Of a stretch of 64,000 bases of DNA, positions 50,931 through 59,896 are shown piece after piece; within the stretch, counting starts at the first letter, position 1; every line of letters starts with the position of its first letter. This stretch comes from Streptomyces sp. ISL-10 (GTDB taxonomy: Bacteria; Actinomycetota; Actinomycetes; Streptomycetales; Streptomycetaceae). The notes under the pieces are model-generated. The model ran no database searches. It was given only the letters and a program-made list of their open reading frames with translations, and was not told the origin of the DNA. The stretch lies in contig NZ_JAGGOJ010000016.1 of assembly GCF_018614575.1 (NCBI RefSeq), forward strand, positions 186,001-250,000, in the 5' to 3' direction. Both the position numbers and the translations under genes were made by a program.

Positions 50931-52273
50931 GGACCGGGGGCGTCGACGACGTACGCGGCGAGGATGCCACGGTGGGCGACGGGCTCGGGGGCTTGAGGGA
51001 GGTGGGTGGCTCTGCGGTCGGGGGCGGCGTTGGGGAACAGGCCGCCCCTGCGACGGCTCCGGCACGTGTCTCGGCCGCGGTGGTCGGCGCGCCGGGAGCC
51101 CGTGGCGAGGCGGGCCTCGCGGCGGTGCCTCCGGAGGAGACGGCCCGGCAGCCCGGCGGTGGCGAGCCCGCTCGCATGAGGCCGGGGCTCGCGGGCGAGG
51201 CGGGCCCATCCCCCTGGGGTGGTGTGGCCGGTCCGGCGCAACGGGCGCTCTTTCCCGGAGCCGGCGGGGAGTCGGAGGGGGTCGGCGGGGAGCCGGACGG
51301 CGACGGCCTCCCAGGGGGACATGCCTTGCGGCCCGCAGGGCGCTGCGCCGTGCCCGCGCAGGGGGCCTGCCGGGCTCGGGGCCGGGGCCGGCTCGTCGGC
51401 ACCCGGCCGGTTCGGTTCGTCGCGCTCGGCGACTCGCTCACCCAAGGCGTCGGCGACCCCGTCGACGGCGGGTGGCGTGGATGGGCCGCGCTGCTCGCCG
51501 ACGGCGTCGGGAGCGACGAACAGCCCGCCGTCTTCCGGAACCTCGCCGTCAGCGGCGCCCTCAGCCGCGACGTCGCCGAGGACCAGACGCCGCGGGCCCT
51601 CGACTTCCGGCCGGACATCGCGTCCGTCGTCGTCGGCGTCAACGACACCCTCCGGCGCACTTTCGACATCGGGCGGCTCACGCGCCACCTCGACGAGGTG
51701 TGCGGTGCGCTCGCCGCCCGCGGCGCCGTACTGCTCACCGCCTGCCTGCCCGATCCCGGCGCCATGTTCGCTCTGCCCGCGCCCCTCGCCCGGCCGCTGG
51801 CCCGGCGCCAGCGAGCCGTCAACGCCGTCGTCCACGCCCTCTCCGACCGCTACGGCGCCGTCCATCTGCACGCCGCCGATCCAGTCTGGGTCGCCGACCG
51901 GTCGATGTGGAGCGCCGACCGGCTGCACCCCGGCGAGCGGGGACACCGCATGCTCGCCCGCTCCTTCCACGACCTGCTCGCCGCCCGCGGACTCGTCCAC
52001 GGCCGGCCCCCCTCGACCGAACCCCAGCGGCCGCGCCCCACCCGCGCCGAGGCGCTGCTGTGGCTGGCCACGGCAGGCACCGGGTGGGTGGCGCGCCGGT
52101 GCACCGACCTGGTGCCGCAACTGCTGCGGCTCGCGGGCGACGAGATGCAGCACTGGGCCCGCGGCACCAGCGCGCGCCTGGACCGCTCCGCCGAGCACGC
52201 CCTGTCCGCCGCTCTCGCCGCCGTGTCGCCGGAACCCTCGTTCCGCCCCGCCGGGGCAAGAATGGGGGGATGA
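50927..52273 (+). CDS. SGNH/GDSL hydrolase with unusual Gly/Ala-rich N-terminal extension
   Basis: Lipase/esterase-type SGNH hydrolase of up to 448 aa. The catalytic domain starts near residue 160: block I VRFVALGDSLTQGVGDPV with the nucleophile about S170, block III VVVGVNDTLRR, and block V ADRLHPGERGHRM with Asp and His. No signal peptide precedes it. Instead the frame carries about 155 Gly/Ala/Pro-rich residues without resemblance to the family. The ATG at 50927 overlaps the upstream stop (ATGA), which argues for translation from there, but a start just before the catalytic domain is possible. The stop overlaps the oxoprolinase start. Confidence 0.8.
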   Translation: MRTGGVDDVRGEDATVGDGLGGLREVGGSAVGGGVGEQAAPATAPARVSAAVVGAPGARGEAGLAAVPPEETARQPGGGEPARMRPGLAGEAGPSPWGGVAGPAQRALFPGAGGESEGVGGEPDGDGLPGGHALRPAGRCAVPAQGACRARGRGRLVGTRPVRFVALGDSLTQGVGDPVDGGWRGWAALLADGVGSDEQPAVFRNLAVSGALSRDVAEDQTPRALDFRPDIASVVVGVNDTLRRTFDIGRLTRHLDEVCGALAARGAVLLTACLPDPGAMFALPAPLARPLARRQRAVNAVVHALSDRYGAVHLHAADPVWVADRSMWSADRLHPGERGHRMLARSFHDLLAARGLVHGRPPSTEPQRPRPTRAEALLWLATAGTGWVARRCTDLVPQLLRLAGDEMQHWARGTSARLDRSAEHALSAALAAVSPEPSFRPAGARMGG

Positions 52274-55200
52274 GCGGGCGCTGGGAATTCTGGATCGACC
52301 GTGGCGGCACCTTCACCGACATCGTGGGCAAACGCCCCGACGGACGGCTCGTGACGCGCAAACTGCTCTCGCACAACCCCGAGCGGTACCGCGACGCCGC
52401 CGTCGCGGGCATCCGCCTGCTACTCGGCACACCCGACGACGAGCCCGTCCCGCCCGACCGCGTCGCCGCCGTCCGGATGGGCACCACCGTCGCCACCAAC
52501 GCCCTGCTGGAGCGCCGCGGCGAGCCGACCGTGCTCGTGATCACCCAGGGCTTCCGGGACGCGCTGCGCATCGCGTACCAGAACCGGCCCCGGCTCTTCG
52601 ACCGCCACATCGTTCTTCCCGAGGCGGTGTACGACCGGGTCGTGGAGGTCCCCGAACGCATCGACGCCCGCGGCGCCGTCGTCGGACCGCTCGACATCGA
52701 CGCGGTCACCGAGCAGTTGATGGCCGCCCGAGCCGACGGCCTGACCAGCGCCGCCATCGTCCTGATGCACGGCTACCGCCACCCCGACCACGAGCGGCGC
52801 ATCGCCCGCGTCGCCCGCGACCTGGGCTTCGCACAGGTCAGCTGCTCGCACGAGGTCAGCCCGCTCATCAAGCTCGTCCCCCGCGGCGACACGACGGTCG
52901 TGGACGCGTACCTCTCACCGATCCTGCGGCGCTACGTCGACGAGGTCGCCGCCGAACTCGCCGGAATCCGCCTGATGTTCATGCAGTCCAACGGAGGGCT
53001 TCGCGAGGCCACCCATTTCCGCGGCAAGGACGCCGTGCTCTCAGGGCCCGCGGGCGGTGTCGTGGGCATGGCCCGTACGTCGGAGCAGGCCGGGTACGGG
53101 CAGGTCATCGGCTTCGACATGGGCGGTACGTCCACCGATGTGTCGCACTACGCGGGCGAGTTCGAGCGGGAGCTCGGCACCCAGGTGGCGGGCGTCCGGA
53201 TGCGTGCGCCGATGATGAGCATCCACACCGTGGCCGCCGGCGGCGGGTCCGTGCTCCACTTCGACGGTCGCCGCTACCGCGTCGGTCCCGACTCGGCGGG
53301 CGCCGCCCCCGGCCCCGCCTGCTACCGGCGCGGCGGCCCGCTGACCGTCACCGACGCCAATGTGATGCTCGGCCGCATCCAGCCGGCGCACTTCCCCGCG
53401 GTCTTCGGACCGAACGGCGACCAGCCCCTGGACGCCGGCACCGTGCGTGAACGCTTCACCGCGCTCGCCGAGGAGGTCACGCGCGCCACCGGCACAGCGC
53501 GCACACCCGAACAGGTGGCCGCCGGCTTCCTGGAGATCGCCGTCCTCAACATGGCCAACGCCGTCAAGAAGATCTCCGTCCAGCGAGGCCACGACGTCAC
53601 CCGCTACGCGCTGACCTCCTTCGGCGGTGCGGGCGGCCAGCACGCCTGCGCCGTCGCCGACGCCCTGGGCGTCGACACCGTGATCGTGCCGCCTCTCGCC
53701 GGAGTGCTGTCGGCGTACGGCATCGGCCTCGCCGATGCCACTGCCATGCGCGAGCAGTCCGTGGAGGCCCCGCTCGACGAGGACACCGTCGCCCGCGTCC
53801 GTACCCTGTGCGACGAACTCGCCGACCGCACCCGCGCCGAACTGCGGGCCGACGAGGTCCCCGACGACGCGATCACCACGCACGCACGCGTCCTGGTGCG
53901 GTACGCGGGAACCGATGCGAGCCTTCCCGTCACCCTGGACTCCGCCGAGGCCATGAAGGCGCGGTTCACAGCGCTCCACCGCACCCGCTACGCCTTCACC
54001 ATGGACAAGCCGCTCGTCGTGGAGGCCGTCTCCGTCGAGGCCGTGGGCGCGGCAGGCGAGCACGCGGAGACCTTGGTGGAACAGGCCGGCGACCAGGGGG
54101 AGACCGCGCCATCCGCGCGCGTCCCCGTGTTCGTCGGCGGCGAGCGGCGGACCGTACCGCTCCACCGGCGCGGCGAGCTGCGGCCGGGACGCGCGATCCC
54201 CGGCCCCGCCATCGTCGCCGAGGCCGACGCGACGACGGTCGTCGACCCGGGCTGGCAGGCCGCCGCCGGCGACACCGGACACCTGCTGCTGACCCGCGTG
54301 CTGCCGAGGCCCGGACGGGTCGCGGTCGGCACGGACGTGGACCCCGTGCTCCTGGAGGTGTTCAACAACCTCTTCATGGCGATCGCCGAGCAGATGGGCG
54401 TACGCCTGGAGAACACCGCCCACTCCGTCAACATCAAGGAACGGCTGGACTTCTCCTGCGCCCTGTTCGACGCCGTCGGCTACCTGATCGCCAACGCGCC
54501 GCACATCCCCGTGCACCTCGGCTCCATGGGGGAATCGATCAAGGAGGTGCTGCGCCGCAACGCGGGATCGATGCGGCCCGGCGACGTGTACGCGATCAAC
54601 GACCCGTACCACGGCGGCACCCACCTGCCCGATGTCACCGTCGTGACACCGGTGTTCGAGGGCGAGGAGCTGCGCTTCCTGGTGGCGTCGCGCGGACACC
54701 ATGCCGAGATCGGCGGCATCACCCCGGGCTCCATGCCCGCGTTCAGCCGGACCGTCGACGAGGAAGGGGTGCTGTTCGACAACTGGCTGCTCGTACGTGA
54801 CGGACGCCTGCGCGAGACCGAGACCCGCGAACTGCTGACCAGCGCCCGCCATCCTTCCCGCGCCCCTGACACCAACCTCGCCGACCTGCGGGCCCAGATC
54901 GCGGCGAACGAGAAGGGGATCGCCGAACTGCGCCGGATGACCGACCAGTTCGGCACGGATGTCGTCCAGGCCTATATGCGCCACGTCCGGGACAACGCGG
55001 AGGAGTCCGTACGCCGCATCGTCGCCCGCCTCGGCGACGGCGAGTACCGCTACGAGACGGACGGCGGCGCGGTCATCCGCGTCGCCGTCCGCGTGGACCG
55101 TGAACGGCGCAGCGCGCTCATCGACTTCACGGGTACGTCGCCGCAGCAGCCCGGCAACTTCAACGCACCCACGTCGGTGGTCATGGCGGCGGTGCTGTAC

Positions 55201-55866
55201 GTCTTCCGGACGCTGGTCGGCGAGGACATCCCGCTCAACAGCGGCTGTCTGGAGCCGCTCGAAGTGAGGGTCCCCGAGGGGTCCATGCTCGCGCCGTCCT
55301 ACCCGGCGGCCACGGTCGCGGGCAATGTGGAGACCTCGCAGGCCGTCACGGGCGCGCTCTACGCGGCGCTCGGGGTGCAGGCGGAAGGCTCCGGCACGAT
55401 GAACAACGTGACGTTCGGCAACGACCGCGTGCAGTACTACGAGACCGTCGCCAGCGGCTCGGGCGCGGGCGACGGTTTCGACGGCGCGGACGCCGTGCAG
55501 ACCCATATGACCAACTCGCGGCTGACCGACCCGGAGGTGCTGGAGTGGCGCTACCCGGTGCGGGTGGACTCCTTCGCCGTACAGGAGGGCAGCGGCGGGC
55601 GCGGACGGTGGCACGGCGGCTGCGGGGCCGTACGCCGGATCCGGTTCCTGGAGCCGATGACCGTGGCGCTGCTGACCGGACACCGGCGGATCGCGCCGTA
55701 CGGGATGGCCGGCGGCGAACCGGGCGCCCTCGGCGAGAACCAGGTCGTACGCGCGGACGGGAGCGTGGAGCGGCTGGCGGGAGTCGACTCCGTGCATGTC
55801 GGGCCCGGCGACGTGCTGGTCCTGAGGACTCCCGGGGGCGGCGGCTACGGCACACCCGACCGGTGA
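52270..55866 (+). CDS. 5-oxoprolinase, ATP-hydrolysing (HyuA-HyuB fusion)
   Basis: 1198-aa single-chain enzyme that couples ATP hydrolysis to opening of 5-oxo-L-proline to glutamate. The HyuA half (residues 1 to about 680) has the actin-fold phosphate loops WIDRGGTFTDIVGKRPDGRL and GQVIGFDMGGTSTDVSHY. The HyuB half (about 690-1190) begins EVFNNLFMAIAEQMGVRLENTAHSVNIKERLDFSCALFD and includes GDVYAINDPYHGGTHLPDVTV and RGHHAEIGGITPGSMP. Length and motifs favour oxoprolinase over hydantoinase. ATG at 52270 is coupled to the SGNH gene. It converges on pxpC with a 74-bp gap. Confidence 0.9.
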   Translation: MSGRWEFWIDRGGTFTDIVGKRPDGRLVTRKLLSHNPERYRDAAVAGIRLLLGTPDDEPVPPDRVAAVRMGTTVATNALLERRGEPTVLVITQGFRDALRIAYQNRPRLFDRHIVLPEAVYDRVVEVPERIDARGAVVGPLDIDAVTEQLMAARADGLTSAAIVLMHGYRHPDHERRIARVARDLGFAQVSCSHEVSPLIKLVPRGDTTVVDAYLSPILRRYVDEVAAELAGIRLMFMQSNGGLREATHFRGKDAVLSGPAGGVVGMARTSEQAGYGQVIGFDMGGTSTDVSHYAGEFERELGTQVAGVRMRAPMMSIHTVAAGGGSVLHFDGRRYRVGPDSAGAAPGPACYRRGGPLTVTDANVMLGRIQPAHFPAVFGPNGDQPLDAGTVRERFTALAEEVTRATGTARTPEQVAAGFLEIAVLNMANAVKKISVQRGHDVTRYALTSFGGAGGQHACAVADALGVDTVIVPPLAGVLSAYGIGLADATAMREQSVEAPLDEDTVARVRTLCDELADRTRAELRADEVPDDAITTHARVLVRYAGTDASLPVTLDSAEAMKARFTALHRTRYAFTMDKPLVVEAVSVEAVGAAGEHAETLVEQAGDQGETAPSARVPVFVGGERRTVPLHRRGELRPGRAIPGPAIVAEADATTVVDPGWQAAAGDTGHLLLTRVLPRPGRVAVGTDVDPVLLEVFNNLFMAIAEQMGVRLENTAHSVNIKERLDFSCALFDAVGYLIANAPHIPVHLGSMGESIKEVLRRNAGSMRPGDVYAINDPYHGGTHLPDVTVVTPVFEGEELRFLVASRGHHAEIGGITPGSMPAFSRTVDEEGVLFDNWLLVRDGRLRETETRELLTSARHPSRAPDTNLADLRAQIAANEKGIAELRRMTDQFGTDVVQAYMRHVRDNAEESVRRIVARLGDGEYRYETDGGAVIRVAVRVDRERRSALIDFTGTSPQQPGNFNAPTSVVMAAVLYVFRTLVGEDIPLNSGCLEPLEVRVPEGSMLAPSYPAATVAGNVETSQAVTGALYAALGVQAEGSGTMNNVTFGNDRVQYYETVASGSGAGDGFDGADAVQTHMTNSRLTDPEVLEWRYPVRVDSFAVQEGSGGRGRWHGGCGAVRRIRFLEPMTVALLTGHRRIAPYGMAGGEPGALGENQVVRADGSVERLAGVDSVHVGPGDVLVLRTPGGGGYGTPDR

Positions 55867-55940
55867 GCGCGTGCGTTCCCCGGGCCGCCCGGTTGCCTGG
55901 TGCCCGCACCGCGCCGGCCGAGCCCGCCGAGCCCTCGGGG

Positions 55941-56807
55941 TCATAGAACCGGCGTGAAGCGCACCGGGGTGCCCGGCACCGCCTGCGCCGCCGCTGCGAG
56001 GTCACGGCCGTCGACAACACCCACCACGGGATAGCCGCCGGTCGTGGGATGGTCGGCGAGGAACACCACCGGCCGGCCGTCCGGCGGCACCTGCACCGCG
56101 CCCAGCACCATGCCCTCGCTGGGAAGTTCACGAGCGACGGCACGCTCCAGGGGCGGACCCTCGGTGCGCAGCCCGATGCGGTTGCTCGCCGACGACACCC
56201 GGTACCCGGGCCCGGTCAGCAGTCCGATGGCCTGGCGGGTGAACCAGTCGTCGCGCGGCCCCAGCCGTATCCGCAGGACCAGCTCGGCCGGGGGAGCGCA
56301 CCAGGGCAGCGCGCCGTCGACACGGCCCGGCGGACCGCAGGGCTCCCCCAATGGCAGCACGGCACCGACCGTGAGCGGCTCCGGCCCCAGGCCGGAGAGC
56401 AGATCGGTGGAGCGGCTGCCCAGCACCGGATGGACGAAGATGCCGCCCGTGAAGGCGACATAGCTCCGCACGCCCCGCACGGCCCGTCCGACCTCCAACA
56501 GCGCACCGGCCGGCACCCGCACGGGCGCGCCCCATGCCACGGGGCGGCCGTCGACGGCGACCGCGCACGGCGCACCGCCCACAACGGTCACGACCGCGCA
56601 CCGGGGCCGCAGCGCACACCCGTCGAGCGTCGTCTCCAGAACGGCCGCGCCCTCGTTGTTGCCCACCAGACGGTTCGCGAGGTGCGCGGCCCGGGCGTCC
56701 AGAGCTCCCGAACGCGGGACCCCGAGATGGGCGTGCCCGGGACGGCCGCCGTCCTGCACCGTGGTCAGCGCCCCTGCCCGTACGACCGCGAGGGCCCGGT
56801 CGGTCAT
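55941..56807 (-). CDS. pxpC: 5-oxoprolinase subunit PxpC
   Basis: 288-aa KipA/AHS2-type domain protein, one of three subunits of the prokaryotic 5-oxoprolinase. It begins LAVVRAGALTTVQDGGRPGHAHLGVPRSGALD and contains LVGNNEGAAVLETTLDG and VQVPPDGRPVVFLADHPTTGGYPVVGVV. The start overlaps the pxpB stop by four bases. Older annotations call it an allophanate hydrolase subunit 2 or a biotin-dependent carboxyltransferase family protein. Confidence 0.93.
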   Translation of the reverse strand: MTDRALAVVRAGALTTVQDGGRPGHAHLGVPRSGALDARAAHLANRLVGNNEGAAVLETTLDGCALRPRCAVVTVVGGAPCAVAVDGRPVAWGAPVRVPAGALLEVGRAVRGVRSYVAFTGGIFVHPVLGSRSTDLLSGLGPEPLTVGAVLPLGEPCGPPGRVDGALPWCAPPAELVLRIRLGPRDDWFTRQAIGLLTGPGYRVSSASNRIGLRTEGPPLERAVARELPSEGMVLGAVQVPPDGRPVVFLADHPTTGGYPVVGVVDGRDLAAAAQAVPGTPVRFTPVL

Positions 56808-57448
56808 CGCGCCTCCGGTACGAAACGCACCCGCGTCCCGGGGGAGAGCAGGGCCGCCGGCTCTCGCGCCGGGTCCCACAGCGCGGCGTCCGTCGAGCCG
56901 ATCAGCTGCCAGCCGCCGGGTGACGAGCGGGGGTAGACCCCGGAGTACACCCCCGCGAGGGCGAGGGACCCGGCCGGGACCGTGGTGCGCGGAGTGGCCC
57001 GGCGAGGGACCGCGTACCGCTGGGGAAGGCCCGTCAGATAGCCGAAGCCGGGTGCGAAACCGCAGAAGGCGACGCGGAATCGGGCCGAGGCGTGGATCCG
57101 CACGGCCGCCTCGACGGACACGCCCCAGAGGGCGGCGACGTCCGGCAGGTCCGGGCCGTCGTAGCGGACCGGAATCTCGACCGAGCGCTCCGTGCGCGGG
57201 TCGAGGTCCGGTATCACCCAGCCTGCCAGCTCCCGGGCGAGAGCCCGCGGATGGTCCACGCCGTCCAACAGCACCGTCCGGGCGGCCGGCACGATCTCCC
57301 GCACCGGCGGAAGCAGGCCCGCCGCTCGCCGGCGCAGCAGCTCCGCGTGCAGCGCCTCCGCCTCCCTGCCGCCGGGCAGCTCGACCAGCAGCGCCCGGTC
57401 GCCGACGGGCAGGACGCGCAGATCGCGCGCCGGGGCGGTGGCGCTCAT
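56804..57448 (-). CDS. pxpB: 5-oxoprolinase subunit PxpB
   Basis: 214-aa KipI/AHS1-type subunit. Motifs: LPVGDRALLVELPGG, DLPDVAALWGVSVEAAVRIHASARFRVAFCGFAPGFGYLTGLP, and VPAGSLALAGVYSGVYPRSSPGGWQLIGSTDAALWD. The ATG at 57448 (MSATAPARDLRVLPVG) overlaps the pxpA stop; a longer upstream frame is artefactual. Confidence 0.94.
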   Translation of the reverse strand: MSATAPARDLRVLPVGDRALLVELPGGREAEALHAELLRRRAAGLLPPVREIVPAARTVLLDGVDHPRALARELAGWVIPDLDPRTERSVEIPVRYDGPDLPDVAALWGVSVEAAVRIHASARFRVAFCGFAPGFGYLTGLPQRYAVPRRATPRTTVPAGSLALAGVYSGVYPRSSPGGWQLIGSTDAALWDPAREPAALLSPGTRVRFVPEAR

Positions 57449-58209
57449 ACGAAGGCCTCCACGCGCACGCCGGACGTCTCCAGCTGCTGCCGGACCTCGC
57501 GGGCGAGCGCCACGGCGCCCGGTGTGTCCCCGTGCAGGCACAGGGAACGCGCACGCACCCCGACGGGACGTCCGCACCGCGAGAAGATCACTCCGGAACG
57601 GGCCATGCTCACGGACCGTTCCACGACGGCCGCCGCGTCACTGATGACGGCCCCGTCCTGACCACGCGGCACCAGGGTGCCCTCGGCCGTGTAGGCGCGG
57701 TCGGCGAACGCCTCGGCAACCACGGGCAGTTGGGCCTTCTCCGCCATGACGTGCAGCGTGGATCCGGGGAGCCCGAGGACCGGCAGCCGCTCGCCCGACA
57801 GCAGCACACCCTCGACGACGGCCGCGGCCTGCTCCTCGTCGTGCACGACGCGGTTGTACAGGGCGCCGTGCGGCTTGACGTACGACACCCGGGAGCCGGC
57901 CGCACGCGCGAATATCTCCAACGCTCCTATCTGGTAGGCGATCTCGGAGGCCAGCTCGTCCGGCGGGACGTCCATGGAACGCCGCCCGAAGCCGGCCAGG
58001 TCGCGGTACGAGACCTGGGCGCCGATCCGCACCCCGCGCGCGGCCGCGAGCTCGCAGACACGGCGCATCGTGGCCGCATCGCCGGCGTGGAAGCCGCAGG
58101 CGACATTGGCGCTGGTGACGACGGAGAGCAACTCCTCGTCGTCGGTCAGCCGCCAGCGGCCGAAGCCCTCGCCGAGGTCCGCGTTCAAGTCGATGGACGG
58201 CCAGGTCAT
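57445..58209 (-). CDS. pxpA: 5-oxoprolinase subunit PxpA (LamB/YcsF family)
   Basis: 254-aa subunit with the family start IDLNADLGEGFGRWRLTDDEELLSVVTSANVACGFHAGDAATMRR. Further motifs are GAQVSYRDLAGFGRRSMD, YVKPHGALYNRVV, EAFADRAYTAEGTLVPR and LCLHGDTPGAVALA. It works with PxpB and PxpC to convert 5-oxoproline to glutamate with ATP. ATG at 58209 is preceded by AACAGGAGCAGCAC. Confidence 0.94.
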   Translation of the reverse strand: MTWPSIDLNADLGEGFGRWRLTDDEELLSVVTSANVACGFHAGDAATMRRVCELAAARGVRIGAQVSYRDLAGFGRRSMDVPPDELASEIAYQIGALEIFARAAGSRVSYVKPHGALYNRVVHDEEQAAAVVEGVLLSGERLPVLGLPGSTLHVMAEKAQLPVVAEAFADRAYTAEGTLVPRGQDGAVISDAAAVVERSVSMARSGVIFSRCGRPVGVRARSLCLHGDTPGAVALAREVRQQLETSGVRVEAFV

Positions 58210-58226
58210 GTGCTGCTCCTGTTCGG

Positions 58227-58325
58227 TCAGGCCGCTCGGTACTGCTCGTCAAGGGTGCCCGTGACGCATACCCGGCCCGGTGCATGGGTGGGGGTGATGG
58301 GCGGGAGCGAGACGGTCACGCTCAC
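58227..58325 (-). CDS. possible 32-aa linker ORF between the MFS and pxpA genes
   Basis: A GTG at 58325 overlaps the MFS stop by four bases (GTGA) and has AAAGGAG just upstream, the same coupling used elsewhere in the window. The product VSVTVSLPPITPTHAPGRVC... is 32 aa with no recognised domain and ends 17 bp before pxpA. It may be a translational bridge or chance. Confidence 0.3.
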   Translation of the reverse strand: MSVTVSLPPITPTHAPGRVCVTGTLDEQYRAA

Positions 58326-59599
58326 ACCAGCTCCTTTCCGCGTGTCTCCGGCAGGCCCACCAGCGCCAGCACCGCGAGGCCGTAACCCGCTGCACCGAGG
58401 ACCAGGGCGCCGCCGACGCCCCAGCTGTCGGAGAGGAATCCGACGAGGGTGGGCAGAAAGGCGCCCACCGCCCGGCCGCTGTTGTACGTGAAGCCCTGGC
58501 CGGTCCCGCGCACGGCGGTCGGATACAGCTCGCTCAGGTACGAGCCGAAGCCGCTGAAGATCGCGGACATGCAGAAACCGAGCGGGAATCCGAGGACGAG
58601 CAGCAGGCTGTCGGCCCCCGACGGGATGCCCGTGTAGGCCACGATCCCGGCCGCCGAAAGGACCGCGAACAGCGTGATGTTGTTCTTGCGGCCGATGCGG
58701 TCGGTCAGATATCCGCCGGTCAGGTAGCCGATGAAGGCACCGGATATCAGGAACGCGAGATAGCCGCCCGTACCCACGACGGTGAGACCGCGTTCCGTCT
58801 TGAGGTACGTCGGCACCCATGTCGCGAGCGTGTAGTAGCCGCCCTGGACGCCGGTGGACAGCAGGGTGGCGAAGACGGTGGTGCGCAGCAGGTCCTTGTT
58901 GAAGATGGTGGAGAACGATCCGCGCTCAGTGCTCCTGCGGCGCTGCTCCGCCGCCTCCGGCGCGTCGCTGACATTGCGCCGAACGTACACGACCAGCAGG
59001 GCGGGCAGGGCGCCCGTCCAGAACATCACCCGCCAGGCGGTGTCTGCGTCGAGGAACGCGAAGACCAGCGTGTAGACGATGACCGCGAGCGCCCAGCCGG
59101 CCGCCCAGGCGCTCTGTACCGCGCCGAGTGTGCGCCCCCGGTGCTTCGCCGTCGCGTGCTCGGCGACCAGGATCGCGCCGACGGCCCATTCGCCGCCGAA
59201 ACCGAGGCCCTGGAGCGCGCGGAACACCAGCAACGTCTCGTAGTTCGGAGCGAAACCGCACAGAACGGTGAAAACCGCATAGGTGATCACGGTGATCATC
59301 AGAGCCTTCACCCGGCCGATGCGGTCGGCGAGCACCCCGGCCAGCGCGCCGCCGATCGCCGAGACGACCAGCGTGACCGTGGTGAGAAGCCCGGTCTGTC
59401 CGTTGTCGAGGCTGAAGTACGCGGAGATCGCCACCATGCTCAGCGGCAGCGTGAAGTAGTCGTAGGAGTCGAGGGCGTAGCCGCCGAACGCGCCGCCGAA
59501 GGCGCGCCGGCCCTGCGGGCCGAGGGAGCGGAACCACGCGAAGGCGCCGGTGTGCTCCGGCAGTTCACCTTGCTTCGGCTGGGCCTGGGTCGTACTCAT
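58322..59599 (-). CDS. MFS transporter (sialate/aromatic-acid:H+ symporter type)
   Basis: 425-aa 12-helix transporter. The loop motifs ADRIGRVKALMITVITYAVFTVLCGF, GLGFGGEWAVGAILVAEHATAKHRGRTLGAVQSAWAAGWAL, TDRIGRKNNITLF and LYPTAVRGTGQGFTYNSGRAVGAFLPTLVG match the metabolite:H+ symporter branch with JEN/MhpT-like members. Its place upstream of pxpA in the same transcription unit suggests uptake of 5-oxoproline or a related carboxylate. ATG at 59599 has GAGG 5 nt upstream; GTG 59605 is an alternative. Confidence 0.86.
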   Translation of the reverse strand: MSTTQAQPKQGELPEHTGAFAWFRSLGPQGRRAFGGAFGGYALDSYDYFTLPLSMVAISAYFSLDNGQTGLLTTVTLVVSAIGGALAGVLADRIGRVKALMITVITYAVFTVLCGFAPNYETLLVFRALQGLGFGGEWAVGAILVAEHATAKHRGRTLGAVQSAWAAGWALAVIVYTLVFAFLDADTAWRVMFWTGALPALLVVYVRRNVSDAPEAAEQRRRSTERGSFSTIFNKDLLRTTVFATLLSTGVQGGYYTLATWVPTYLKTERGLTVVGTGGYLAFLISGAFIGYLTGGYLTDRIGRKNNITLFAVLSAAGIVAYTGIPSGADSLLLVLGFPLGFCMSAIFSGFGSYLSELYPTAVRGTGQGFTYNSGRAVGAFLPTLVGFLSDSWGVGGALVLGAAGYGLAVLALVGLPETRGKELV

Positions 59600-59786
59600 C
59601 TGCACCTCGCTGGGGTGAGGGAGTGCCTTCGGATGCCTGGGGAAGTGCCGTGGGGCGTGCGCTGGGAAGTGCGTTCGACAGGGTGCTGGGGCGTGCCTCG
59701 GGGAGGGTGCTGGGAACTGCGTTCGGGAGTCTTGCCGGGCCGTGTGGATGCTGCGCGAGTGCCCATGCGGGCCGAGCGGTCACGCC

Positions 59787-59816
59787 AACGTAGAGGATTG
59801 TTGAACGATCCGACAA
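59787..59816 (-). promoter_or_regulatory. candidate promoter of the MFS-pxp operon
   Basis: On the minus strand TTGTCG (59816-59811), an 18-nt spacer and TACGTT (59792-59787). The palindromic operator fills the spacer, so a repressor bound there would block RNA polymerase. Confidence 0.5.
59795..59811. promoter_or_regulatory. GntR/FCD-type palindromic operator
   Basis: GGATTGTTGAACGATCC is a 17-bp palindrome with one mismatched pair and an unpaired centre, between the divergent MFS-pxp and gntR genes. The TTGTT-N-AAC core resembles sites bound by FCD-type GntR regulators. Confidence 0.6.
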
Positions 59817-59896
59817 GGGGCGCGTTGAGACGTTCGAGCTTCTACGATGGATCCCGTGCGCCGGTGTGAGCCGCCCGGCGAGGGAGAGAGGGCGTT

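Noticed and set aside
53041..55944. 967-aa minus-strand frame opposite the oxoprolinase gene
   Set aside because: Antisense to an unmistakable HyuA-HyuB protein; the low-information translation (Val/Gly/Asp/His-rich) has no motifs.
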